From JAUSFM01 sp964343705 (GTDB taxonomy: Archaea; Nanobdellota; Nanobdellia; Woesearchaeales; UBA12501): 64,000 bases of DNA. Below, piece by piece: positions 1 to 8,118 of the stretch (positions within the stretch are counted from its first letter, which is position 1; every line of letters starts with the position of its first letter). The stretch spans positions 62,001-126,000 of the forward strand of contig CAYFJX010000005.1 of assembly GCA_964343705.1 (NCBI GenBank), given 5' to 3'. A program made the position numbers and the translations under genes. The notes beneath the pieces are model-generated. The model was given only the letters and a program-made list of their open reading frames with translations. It was not told the origin of the DNA and did not search any database.

Positions 1-1
1 A

Positions 2-298
2 GCTGTTCATTTTCTTAACAAGTATGTCAAGCCTATGCACCCAGATAAATTCAAAGGCTGGCACTTTGGAGCACAGCTTGATCGCATTGGTGACTTCTGG
101 CATCATGCTTATTTCAAAGCAGTACATGTCAATCCAGATCAAACAGTGGATGTGTATTTTCTTGACCCAACTGCCCTTTCCCATAGGGGGATTAAGGAAT
201 TGCAGACTCCTCAAGCAATTGCAGAGTATGCTAAAACAAACAATCACCCTGTGCTGATTAAGCGTAATGCTGAAGATCTTTTGCGTCGCAAGAAATAA
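2..298 (+). CDS. C-terminal part of a hypothetical protein (cut by the window edge)
   Basis: An open frame enters from the left edge and stops with TAA. The 98 visible residues are soluble and rich in His and aromatic residues (KGWHFG, GDFWHHAYF), and end in a basic stretch RNAEDLLRRKK. No signal peptide or membrane segment lies in the visible part. I do not recognise the family. The next gene starts about 50 nt downstream behind its own TATA-like box, so they are probably separate transcripts. Confidence 0.6.
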   Translation, partial: AVHFLNKYVKPMHPDKFKGWHFGAQLDRIGDFWHHAYFKAVHVNPDQTVDVYFLDPTALSHRGIKELQTPQAIAEYAKTNNHPVLIKRNAEDLLRRKK

Positions 299-349
299 AC
301 AAACTTTATAAAGCCTTGAGTGTATATTCTTACTTAAAAAGAGGTCATT

Positions 350-589
350 ATGGAACTTATCAAGCTTAGCATGCGTAGTAAAATGATGCTCCTTCTTGGA
401 GCAGGGTATCCAATTCTTATACTGCTTTCCACGCTTGTTATGTCATTCTGTATTGACAAAGCAGGATCAAGTATTTGCACTAAACTGATTGGTAATATTC
501 AATCTATTTGGACCTTGTGGATTATCTGCAGCGTGCTTGTATTGCTTATGCTCTTTATGGGCAAGAAAGATCCACGAGATAGGCGGTAA
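350..589 (+). CDS. Small two-helix membrane protein, unknown function
   Basis: The 79 residues contain two hydrophobic segments, roughly residues 12-33 and 52-70, separated by a short stretch with two Cys, and a charged tail KKDPRDRR. The start is supported by an upstream AGAGG and a TATA-like TTTATAAAG near 303-311. It ends 2 bp before the stop of the oppositely oriented archease gene, so the two are convergent. No family recognised. Confidence 0.6.
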   Translation: MELIKLSMRSKMMLLLGAGYPILILLSTLVMSFCIDKAGSSICTKLIGNIQSIWTLWIICSVLVLLMLFMGKKDPRDRR

Positions 590-591
590 AA

Positions 592-1020
592 TCACAAATC
601 AATAACAACTTTAGCTAGCCACTTTCCATTTTCTTGACGTACAGAAAACGTGTGTAGTGTTACAGCTTTAAGATCATTGCGAAGAACCTGTTTGGTGTGG
701 TCAATAGCATCACCGCGAAGTGTGCAGTCAAGAACCTGTGTGTCACCCTTTTCTGTGATCGAAATAGTGCTGTCATGATACACAAATGCATCTTTATCCT
801 TGAGAAAAATAATCTCTTCAAGCAGCTCAAACAACAGCTTTTCTACATCTGTGTTTTCAAGGTGGATCTTTTTTTCTTCAACTGGCTGTACTGTTTGTGG
901 ATCAGCCAATGCAACAATTGCTGCTGTAGCTAGGTCTGTGAAGAGTTCTTGCAGTGTTGTTGCTTCTGCTTCAATAGAAAGATCAGCAGTTACTTCATCC
1001 TCGATAAATGTGTAGGTCAT
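592..1020 (-). CDS. Archease (RtcB tRNA-ligase activator)
   Basis: The 142-residue length, the N-terminal segment running into TADLSIEAEATTLQELF and the C-terminal KVVIDL match the archease fold. In the known family, archease speeds up guanylylation of the RNA ligase RtcB during tRNA splicing and RNA repair. Acidic residues in the N-terminal segment and the last Asp form the metal site; here the usual DHTAD is EDEVTAD, so the His is missing while the second Asp is kept. This is a natural partner for the intron-bearing tRNAs in the window. rtcB itself is not in view. Confidence 0.88.
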   Translation of the reverse strand: MTYTFIEDEVTADLSIEAEATTLQELFTDLATAAIVALADPQTVQPVEEKKIHLENTDVEKLLFELLEEIIFLKDKDAFVYHDSTISITEKGDTQVLDCTLRGDAIDHTKQVLRNDLKAVTLHTFSVRQENGKWLAKVVIDL

Positions 1021-1056
1021 AAACCTGGTTGAAGTCAGGGGGTTTTTAAGTGTTTC

Positions 1057-2775
1057 CTAAATCCGTCCCCGTTTCATAATCGCAAAGGCAACCCACGTGC
1101 CCATAACACCTGCAGCAGAAAGTCCAATTAATGCAAATGCAGGAAAGCCCATGATTAACGGGCCAGTGGGTAATTGCATGATTAGTGCTGACGCAACAAT
1201 AAATGCTGCAATAATAATACCTAGCGTCAAACGGTTTGACGACCTATCAATTTCTAACTCAATCTCCTCAAGATCTTTATGTCTAAAATCAAATTCAATT
1301 CTTCCACCTTCAAATTTCTTCATAATACGGTCAAAGCGTCCTGGAAGGTCACGTGCCCTGCTAAAAAATGAAAGCGCAGTAGTTTTTACTTGTTTTGCTA
1401 TTGCCTTTGGGCTTGTACGTTTACGGATAAGTGCATGCATTGCAGGTGTTAAAACAACCTGACCATTAAAGCTTGGATCTAATGTTCTACAAATTCCCTC
1501 AGCTGTGCCAATGGCTTTTCCAAGCATAAAAAAGTCACTTGGGATACGCGCCTGGTATTTCATGTTTAACTCACCAAGCTGATTTACTACCTTACTTATA
1601 TTGATATCTCCTAGTTCAACGTCTCTATATTCTTCAAGCAAACTTTTCAAGTCATCTTTTAATTCCCTTATGTCTACCTCGTTTTCTGCAGCGTCAAATC
1701 GCATGAGTGAATAGGCAAGTTCTTCTGTTCTAAATTGCAAGAGGTTCACAAAAACATCACTAATGTTGTCAGCAAATTCTGGATCAACCACCTTCATCAT
1801 ACCAAAGTCAAGATAGGCAATGACATTGTTTTTGAGGACCATCACATTCCCTGGATGAGGGTCAGCATGGAAAAAACGGTGTTCAAAGACTTGTCTAAAG
1901 ATACTGAGAATAAATCGTTTTGCTATTAGTTTGTTGTTAAACTTGTGTCCTTTGTATTTTTTCAGCAGTTTTTTCTCGTCGTCAGTTTTCGCCCTTTTCT
2001 TTTTAAGAGCTGCCAGTTTGTTCAGTTCAGTAATCTTTATTCCATCAATATACTCAATGGTAAGTACATTACGGGTGCTAAGTTTTTCATACACTTTAGG
2101 GACTTTTACTTGCTTATCCTTTGCAAAATTCTTTCCAAAGCGGATTACGTTATGTCCTTCAAGGGTGTAATTAAGTTCCCTATGGATTTGCTTTTCAAAC
2201 TCTTTCACAAATCCAGTGGGGTTCCACAACCGTGCCTCTGAAAATTGTTGCTCAAACTTCTTAGAAAGATAAAATAATATCTTCAGGTCGCTGTCTATGT
2301 TATTTTTTATTCCTGGCCTGATTACTTTAACTACGACATGCTCGCCTCTTTTTGTCCACGCCTCATGTACTTGTCCAATAGAAGCAGATGCAAGAGGCTC
2401 CTTTTGGAATCTATCAAATAATTCAGGAATGGGTTTGCCAAATTCTTGTTTAATTGTCTCAGCAACTTGTTCATATTTAATTGGCTTGACATGGTCTTGT
2501 AACTTACTTAGTTCGGTGATGTAATTAGCAGGCACTAAGTCAGGTCGTGTTGATAAGATCTGTCCAAATTTAATGAATGTTGGTCCAAGTTCTTCCAAGG
2601 CCATACGCAAGCGTGCAGAAGGAGCAACATGTTTCATTCCTTTTCGAAACATGCGATCTGTTAATGGCAAGTGAGATTTTAGTTCAACATGGTCGATACA
2701 ATAGCTAAATCCATGCTGCGCTAATACACGGATAATTTGCCTAAGTCGTCCTGTAGTATCAGGGCCTTCATTCAT
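1057..2775 (-). CDS. UbiB/ABC1/ADCK-family atypical kinase with C-terminal membrane anchor
   Basis: Of 572 residues, the N-terminal part carries the family KxGQ signature (FIKFGQILSTRPD, about residues 66-78), the Ala-rich loop LASASIGQVHEA in place of a P loop, and the catalytic segment HADPHPGNVMV followed by DFG. The last 60 residues form two hydrophobic helices. The family comprises membrane-bound ATPases/kinases linked to quinone or isoprenoid lipid metabolism; the archaeal substrate is unknown. It lies 20 nt downstream of a Lys-rich protein on the same strand, probably in one operon. Confidence 0.88.
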   Translation of the reverse strand: MNEGPDTTGRLRQIIRVLAQHGFSYCIDHVELKSHLPLTDRMFRKGMKHVAPSARLRMALEELGPTFIKFGQILSTRPDLVPANYITELSKLQDHVKPIKYEQVAETIKQEFGKPIPELFDRFQKEPLASASIGQVHEAWTKRGEHVVVKVIRPGIKNNIDSDLKILFYLSKKFEQQFSEARLWNPTGFVKEFEKQIHRELNYTLEGHNVIRFGKNFAKDKQVKVPKVYEKLSTRNVLTIEYIDGIKITELNKLAALKKKRAKTDDEKKLLKKYKGHKFNNKLIAKRFILSIFRQVFEHRFFHADPHPGNVMVLKNNVIAYLDFGMMKVVDPEFADNISDVFVNLLQFRTEELAYSLMRFDAAENEVDIRELKDDLKSLLEEYRDVELGDINISKVVNQLGELNMKYQARIPSDFFMLGKAIGTAEGICRTLDPSFNGQVVLTPAMHALIRKRTSPKAIAKQVKTTALSFFSRARDLPGRFDRIMKKFEGGRIEFDFRHKDLEEIELEIDRSSNRLTLGIIIAAFIVASALIMQLPTGPLIMGFPAFALIGLSAAGVMGTWVAFAIMKRGRI

Positions 2776-2795
2776 ATACCAACCTTTTGAATCCT

Positions 2796-3311
2796 TTATC
2801 GATGTCGTCTTCGTCGTGAACTTTTCCGTCGAGTTGTACGAGTTTTTCTTCGTGTTTTACGCTTTGTTGTTTTCTTTTTTGCTCGTGGTTTTGTTTTCCT
2901 TTTTTTGGTCTTTTTTCTCTTTGTTTTTCGCTTGCTTACTTTTTTCTTACTTTTCTTTTTTGTTTTTCTCTTTGTTGTCTTCTTACGTTTTTTTGCCTTC
3001 TTTTTTCTCTTCTTTGGTTTTGCTGCTTTTAAAAGAGCTTTTTCTAACTGTGAAAGAGCGCCTTTTGCAACCTTAATATGCTTGGGAGTAAGAGAGGCTT
3101 TGATTGCCTTTTTTAGTTCTCGTTCAGCAATGCGTTCAATACGCTTTTTCTCTTTTGCAGATTCCTTTACCAATTTGCGTACAAACTTCTTGCCTTCAGC
3201 AGGTGTTAAATTCATCTTTTTTAATTCTTTCATCACCTGATCTGCTTTGTCTTTAGTGAATGCTCCAGCACCCATTCCAACTAGAATTGCTTTTTTGAGA
3301 ACATCTTTCAT
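2796..3311 (-). CDS. Phasin-like helical protein with histone-H1-like Lys/Arg tail
   Basis: The first 55 residues (MKDVLKKAILVGMGAGAFTKD, then an amphipathic helix with NLTPAEGKKFV) resemble the N-terminus of PhaF/phasin-type proteins. From about residue 95 to the end the sequence is almost only Lys, Arg and Thr (KKRK, TKRK and RRK blocks), like bacterial H1-type or PhaF tails that bind DNA or RNA. 171 residues, no signal peptide. It is upstream of the UbiB-like gene and likely co-transcribed. Nucleic-acid binding is inferred from composition only. Confidence 0.7.
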   Translation of the reverse strand: MKDVLKKAILVGMGAGAFTKDKADQVMKELKKMNLTPAEGKKFVRKLVKESAKEKKRIERIAERELKKAIKASLTPKHIKVAKGALSQLEKALLKAAKPKKRKKKAKKRKKTTKRKTKKKSKKKVSKRKTKRKKTKKRKTKPRAKKKTTKRKTRRKTRTTRRKSSRRRRHR

Positions 3312-3444
3312 AGCGCACCTCTTTTAATCCTCTTTTAAATATACATCTTTAATCTTGTTTGTTTTACTTTACTCTTTTAATATTTTGGCTGTTTTTAAAG
3401 TTTTCTGCTTTTTAAAGGTGCTTTTCTGTTTTATTGGTGTATTT

Positions 3445-3680
3445 GTTTCAGCCTGGGTTGTTTCAAAAGTCTTTTGTTACACAAAAGACACAAAATGTGG
3501 GCGAGCCCCTCGTTCCACTCGGAGCGCACCTGGGACGTTTTTTCCTAAGTATATCAAACCCAATCTGACATTGCACAGTTTTAACCAGGCCGGGATCCGG
3601 CCTGGATTAAACAGCTTTGCTGTTCAATCTGTGCAGTTGAAAATACTCTCTGATTTTGATGACTTTGCTGAAGTCAGATT
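3445..3680 (-). repeat. Palindromic repeat family 1, copy 1 (carries an extra insertion)
   Basis: This fills most of the gap between the H1-like gene and the DRG GTPase gene. It matches copies at 21194-21346 and 47136-47290 in reverse orientation: the shared ends are GTTTCAG..TGGG.TGTTTCAAA and TTTGCTGAA. The core is an outer GCACAG/CTGTGC pairing round CCAGGCCGG/CCGGCCTGG. This copy has about 85 bp inserted between two TCAAA words (3463-3550), including a perfect 9-bp hairpin at 3469-3489, plus an extra AACAGC-TTT-GCTGTT hairpin at 3610-3624. Confidence 0.75.
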
Positions 3681-3747
3681 AGCTTTGTACTCTTTTTCTC
3701 CTTATTAAAGCGCAAACCTAATAAACCTCTGTTTCTGATGTGGGTTC

Positions 3748-4839
3748 ATGGTAGACTACACCGCCCAAATTAAAGAGCTTGAAAAAGAGCTTTCCAAGAT
3801 GCAGTACAATAAGCGTACTCAGAAGCATTTTGGTCTAGTTCGTGCAAAAATTGCCAAGCTCAAAGAAGCGCAGGTTTCTCGTGGCAAAGGAGGGAAGGTG
3901 CCAGAGGGGTATTCTGTTAAGAAAAGTGGGGATGCAACGGTGGTTCTTGTTGGCTTTCCTAGCGCAGGAAAATCTACCTTGCTGAACGCACTTACTAAGG
4001 CAAAATCTGAAGTTGGCGCCTATGCTTTCACCACCCTCACTGTTGTACCTGGATTAATGGAATACAATCACACCAAGATCCAAGTATTGGATGTTCCAGG
4101 TATTGTACACGGTGCAGCATCAGGAAAAGGGAGGGGGAAAGAAGTGCTTGCGGTAATGAGGAGTGCTGACTTGTGTGTGGTTGTTCTTGATGTAAACTGT
4201 CCTGAACACTTGCCTGCATTATTGAAAGAAATTTATGATTCAGGTCTTCGCCTTAACAAACAGAAGCCAGAGGTGAAGATTGCTAAGAAAACAAAAGGGG
4301 GTCTTGATGTTGCAAGCACTGTCAAGTTAACAAAGATTAGCCTTGAAACTGTTGAGGCAATACTTAAGGAGTTTAGGATTTTTAATGCTGATGTGGTGAT
4401 TAGATCAAATATTGATGTTGATGACATGATTGATGTAATTGAAGCGAATAAGGTGTATATTCCTGCCTTGACAATTTTGAACAAAGCTGATCTGGTTGAT
4501 GCAAAAACATTGGCAAAGGTGAAAAAGGAAACCAAGGCTGATTTTTGCATTGCTGCTCAGAAAAAACAAGGTATTCCCACTCTCAAAAAAATGATTTTTA
4601 AGAAGCTTGATCTTATGAGGGTGTATTGTAAGGAGGTTGGCAAAAAAGCAGATCTTGATGTTCCTCTTATTCTAAAAAAAGGCACCACTGTAAAGGGTAT
4701 GTGTGAGAAGTTACATCGTGATTTTGTGACTAAGTTTAAGTACTGCAAAGTCTGGGGGTCTTCTAAATTTCCAGGTCAGAAGCTTAGTTTAAAATACACT
4801 CTTAAAGATGGGGATGTTGTAGAAATTCATCTTAGTTAA
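3748..4839 (+). CDS. DRG/OBG-family GTPase with C-terminal TGS domain
   Basis: 363 residues. G1 is GFPSAGKST (about 69-77), G3 is DVPG, G4 is NKAD, and the C-terminal 70 residues are a TGS domain ending in KDGDVVEIHLS. An N-terminal helical region with a basic patch (KTQKHFG..RAKIAKLKE) precedes the G domain, as in archaeal and eukaryal DRG proteins. These are ribosome-associated translation GTPases. ATG start; the gene follows repeat family 1 copy 1 by about 70 bp and is transcribed alone. Confidence 0.93.
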   Translation: MVDYTAQIKELEKELSKMQYNKRTQKHFGLVRAKIAKLKEAQVSRGKGGKVPEGYSVKKSGDATVVLVGFPSAGKSTLLNALTKAKSEVGAYAFTTLTVVPGLMEYNHTKIQVLDVPGIVHGAASGKGRGKEVLAVMRSADLCVVVLDVNCPEHLPALLKEIYDSGLRLNKQKPEVKIAKKTKGGLDVASTVKLTKISLETVEAILKEFRIFNADVVIRSNIDVDDMIDVIEANKVYIPALTILNKADLVDAKTLAKVKKETKADFCIAAQKKQGIPTLKKMIFKKLDLMRVYCKEVGKKADLDVPLILKKGTTVKGMCEKLHRDFVTKFKYCKVWGSSKFPGQKLSLKYTLKDGDVVEIHLS

Positions 4840-5109
4840 AAACGCTTTTTAACTAAGTCAAGTACCATATCAATTTCTTCTTGTAAAATGGGTCTATAGA
4901 CGTCATTTTCTTCCATGTTTAAGAGGTAATTGGCACTCTTATTTATGCCTTTGGTTAGTTCCTATGGAACAGTTACAAAAACTTGATACTACTTTTGAAA
5001 TTAAATATTATTATCCTGGAAAACAGAAAGGTATAAATATGACTGGAGCTTTCAGTTTTTTAGCTTTTAAACAAAACAAGAACTCTATGGTAATAGAGGG
5101 GGTAATACA
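4840..5109. other. Intergenic stretch with a decayed minus-strand ORF end
   Basis: On the minus strand a 26-residue frame (start 4917, stop at 4837-4839, overlapping the GTPase stop) reads MEENDVYRPILQEE and then IDMVLDLVKKRF, and the frame stays open upstream for about 14 codons. It looks like the C-terminal end of a helical protein whose front is gone. The right half holds a TATA-like TATAAATA (about 5031-5038) and a GAGGGGGT ribosome site for the HTH gene at 5110. Nothing else is supported. Confidence 0.35.
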
Positions 5110-5301
5110 ATGGGACAACAAGACATCTATGATTATTTGAAAAATAACCAAGCAGGTTGGTACACTTCTAAAGAACTAAGCAAGGCGCTTGGGATTTCAA
5201 TTGGCTCAGTTACCATGAGCTTAAAGAAACTTCGAGAAAGTCGAAGTGTTAAGTTTCAGACAACAAAGCGAAATATGTTTAAGTATATGTTTAAGAGGTA
5301 A
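5110..5301 (+). CDS. Small winged-HTH DNA-binding protein
   Basis: 63 residues. IYDYLKNNQAGWYTSKELSKA is followed by LGISIGSVTMSLKKLRESRSV, the helix-turn-helix of a MarR/ArsR-like winged helix, then a short beta wing. It is too short for an effector domain, so a simple transcription regulator is likely. A strong GAGGGGGT ribosome site precedes the ATG. Its target is unknown. Confidence 0.75.
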   Translation: MGQQDIYDYLKNNQAGWYTSKELSKALGISIGSVTMSLKKLRESRSVKFQTTKRNMFKYMFKR

Positions 5302-5684
5302 GATTCTAACTTCTTTGTTCTTTTTTTCTTGTTTTTTTCCACTATTTTCTTTGGATTATTGTTTGATTTTCCGAAACTTTTAAATAGTATTTTACCTTAC
5401 TTATTTGCATGGTTGCTGAGAAATTCGAAAACAAAATTGTGAAACAAATAGTACTTACAACTACTACTTCTACTGCATAGACTTTTTGCCATCCAATTTT
5501 CTTGTGATTCTTTTTGGGTCTTGACTCAGGTCTGGTAAACCCTATGAGTCATTTCTTGTTTGGAATCATTATTGGAAGGCCAGGAAAATAGCGACAGAAA
5601 AAAATTCATGCTAGTCAGCAGACTAGAAAAAACTAGAAAAACAAACAACAAAAAAATGCAGATATATCTGCGGAGAAGATTACA
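5302..5684. other. 383-bp gap with possible short leaderless ORF and a dyad
   Basis: A TATA-like TTTTAAATAG (about 5378-5387) lies 25 nt before an ATG at 5409 that opens a 23-codon frame, MVAEKFENKIV.., ending TAG at 5478-5480. This could be a leaderless microprotein or chance. A dyad TGACTC..GAGTCA spans 5522-5551. No tRNA or known RNA could be folded by eye. Confidence 0.25.
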
Positions 5685-6023
5685 ATGGAATCGCACTATG
5701 CAAATCCTAGAAGTAAAGAAGAGCATGCTTTGCTTGAACACTTGGTGGAACATCAAAGTATCCCTTTGGATTTCCTACCAAGACTTAACAAGATCTATGG
5801 AGTTCCTTGCCATAGGGATGTACCTGAGGACATATTTGATCGTGTTGACGCTGCTTTGCAAGTAGCAGAACAACATGGGTCCCCTCCTCAAAAAAGGTTT
5901 CACCAGTTGAGAAAGGTCCTCTTGAAAGAGTACTACCCTGGTGATAAAGGGTACCAAGCAGTACAAGGATACTGGGCAGAACAACGAGAAATTCTTGCTA
6001 TGTCTGGTGAGGTGCTTGGATAA
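5685..6023 (+). CDS. Hypothetical soluble protein
   Basis: 112 residues, hydrophilic and helix-rich, with His and Pro motifs (VPCHRDVPEDIFDRVDAALQ) and no membrane segment. A CGGAGA sequence precedes the ATG at a suitable distance. It is followed by thrS, 136 bp downstream. I do not recognise the family. Confidence 0.5.
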   Translation: MESHYANPRSKEEHALLEHLVEHQSIPLDFLPRLNKIYGVPCHRDVPEDIFDRVDAALQVAEQHGSPPQKRFHQLRKVLLKEYYPGDKGYQAVQGYWAEQREILAMSGEVLG

Positions 6024-6072
6024 GTGAAAACAAAGCCATAAGGAGGATGCCACAATAAACTTTTTATAGTAT

Positions 6073-6125
6073 CATGGGTGCACAAGAGCTAAAGAAACAA
6101 TTTAACTCATTATAGTGCACCTATG
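6073..6125 (+). promoter_or_regulatory. Dyad in the thrS leader (operator or leader hairpin)
   Basis: The 11-bp arms CATGGGTGCAC (6073-6083) and GTGCACCTATG (6115-6125) are complementary at 10 of 11 positions and lie 31 bp apart, between a TATA-like TTTTTATAG (6061-6069) and the thrS start. Depending on the transcription start this is either an operator for a dimeric regulator or a leader hairpin. Regulation of thrS is inferred from position only. Confidence 0.4.
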
Positions 6126-6159
6126 ATTTTGCATTGTAGGCAAGACAAGGAGGAATAAA

Positions 6160-8085
6160 ATGACTGACCAAAAAATCACTGTAACACTTCCCGATGGAAG
6201 TACAAAAGAGTATTCTAAAGGAACTACTTGTTTAGAAGTTGCACAATCCATTTCTGAAGGACTTGGGCGGGCAGCATTGTTTGCAAAAGTTGATGGTAAG
6301 ACTGCACATTTGAACACCAAACTAACTGAAGATTCAAAAGTTGAACTTATTACATTTCATCAAGAAGAAGGCAAAGATGCCTTAAGACATTCTTGTGCTC
6401 ACCTGTTGGCAGCTTCAGTCTTGGAACTCTATCCAGGCGCACAAAACGCTATAGGTCCTTCAATTAAAGATGGTTTTTATCAAGATTTTGAACTGCCAAA
6501 ACCCATATCAGAGGAAGATTTTCCCAAAATTGAAGAAAAGATGCATGAGCTTGCTCAGAGATGGAATGATACCAAAGAAAAAGAAGTTACCAGAGAAGAA
6601 GCACTTGAACAATTCAAATGGAATAAGTATAAAACAGAACTTATACATGAGTTTAGCAAAGGCGGGAAAAAAATAACGTTCCAAATCACCGGAGATTTTA
6701 TTGACCTCTGCAAGGGAGGGCATGTAGATAATGCTGCAAAACATCTTAAATACTTCAAACTGCAATCAGTTGCAGGAGCATACTGGCGTGGAGATGAAAA
6801 AAATATCATGCTGACACGGATCTATGGAACAGCATTCCACAATAAAAGTGATCTAAAAAAGCACTTGCATAACTTGGAAGAAGCAAAAAAGCGAGATCAT
6901 AGAAAACTTGGCAAGGAACTTGACTTGTTTAGCTTTAATGAGTTGTCTCCTGGGTCACCATTTTTTCATCCAAAAGGAACCATTATTTACCTCACCTTAC
7001 AAAACTTTCTCAGAGAAAAGTATATGGAATGGGGGTACCAGGAAGTAGTCACTCCTCTTATTTATGGAAAAGGATTATGGGAGCAGTCAGGGCATTGGAA
7101 ACTCTACAAAGAAAACATGTTTTGTTTACATATGGATCATAAAGAGGCTTCACTTAAACCTATGAATTGTCCAAGCCATATCCTCATTTTTAAAACAAAA
7201 TTGCGTAGTTACCGAGACCTGCCAATTCGTATAGCAGACTTTGCACCACTTCACCGAAATGAACTCAAAGGGGTGCTTGGCGGGCTTACAAGAGTTCGTA
7301 AGTTTTCACAAGATGACTGTCATGTCTTTTGTCGGCAAGATCAAATCAAAGAAGAAATTGGAAAACTTATTCAGAATGTTCGTCATGTCTATAAAGAAAT
7401 ATTTAACTTTGATTTTTCTGTTGAACTGAGTACCAAACCTGAAAAAGCATTGGGAGATGCAACTGTTTGGGAAATGGCAGAAGGTGCTCTTAAAGACGCA
7501 CTTGAAGAAAACAAAGTGAAATACAAACTCAATCCAGGGGATGGTGCATTTTACGGGCCAAAAATTGATTTTCACATCAAAGACTCACTAGGGAGATCAT
7601 GGCAATGTGCAACAGAACAACTTGACTTTCAACAACCAGAACGATTCAAAATTCAGTATGAAGGACAAGACGGTAAAAAGCACAATGTGGTGATGCTCCA
7701 CAGGACAGTTATTGGTTCTCTCGAGAGATTTATGGGTATTCTCATTGAACACTTTGCAGGAAAGTTTCCTTTATGGCTTAGTCCAATGCAAATGCGGATT
7801 TTGACAGTGGCGGATAGGCATGAAAAGTATGCGCACAGTGTTGAAAAAGAAATGAAAAAAGTAGGCCTTCGTGTTGAAGTAGATGCCCGTGCAGAAAGCA
7901 TAAGCAAAAAAGTACGGGAAGCACAGTTACAGCAGATTAATTACATTCTTGTAGTTGGAGACAAAGAACAGGAAGGAAAAACAGTCACGGTTCGTACCAG
8001 GAATAATGAAGTTATTGGTGCAAAACAGGTTGATGCATTTATAACTCAGCTCTTGAAGGAAATCAAAACCAAGGAAATTAAGTAA
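6160..8085 (+). CDS. thrS: Threonyl-tRNA synthetase, bacterial-type architecture
   Basis: 641 residues. An N-terminal TGS domain (VTLPDGSTKEY) is followed by the two-His editing domain HSCAHLL plus CKGGH, and then the class II core: motif 2 HRNELKG, Zn-binding NCPSH, motif 3 GSLERFMG, and a C-terminal anticodon-binding domain. This HxxxH editing domain is the bacterial/eukaryal form; most archaeal ThrRS use an unrelated D-aminoacyl-tRNA-deacylase-like domain. Perfect AAGGAGG ribosome site. It charges tRNA-Thr, one of which lies at 58389. Confidence 0.96.
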   Translation: MTDQKITVTLPDGSTKEYSKGTTCLEVAQSISEGLGRAALFAKVDGKTAHLNTKLTEDSKVELITFHQEEGKDALRHSCAHLLAASVLELYPGAQNAIGPSIKDGFYQDFELPKPISEEDFPKIEEKMHELAQRWNDTKEKEVTREEALEQFKWNKYKTELIHEFSKGGKKITFQITGDFIDLCKGGHVDNAAKHLKYFKLQSVAGAYWRGDEKNIMLTRIYGTAFHNKSDLKKHLHNLEEAKKRDHRKLGKELDLFSFNELSPGSPFFHPKGTIIYLTLQNFLREKYMEWGYQEVVTPLIYGKGLWEQSGHWKLYKENMFCLHMDHKEASLKPMNCPSHILIFKTKLRSYRDLPIRIADFAPLHRNELKGVLGGLTRVRKFSQDDCHVFCRQDQIKEEIGKLIQNVRHVYKEIFNFDFSVELSTKPEKALGDATVWEMAEGALKDALEENKVKYKLNPGDGAFYGPKIDFHIKDSLGRSWQCATEQLDFQQPERFKIQYEGQDGKKHNVVMLHRTVIGSLERFMGILIEHFAGKFPLWLSPMQMRILTVADRHEKYAHSVEKEMKKVGLRVEVDARAESISKKVREAQLQQINYILVVGDKEQEGKTVTVRTRNNEVIGAKQVDAFITQLLKEIKTKEIK

Positions 8086-8118
8086 GGCTTAAATACTACA
8101 ACTTTATTCTGGCTCTTC

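Noticed and set aside
2816..3240. Long plus-strand frames opposite the Lys-rich gene.
   Set aside because: They are Phe/Leu/Ser shadows of the Lys codons on the other strand with no start signal.
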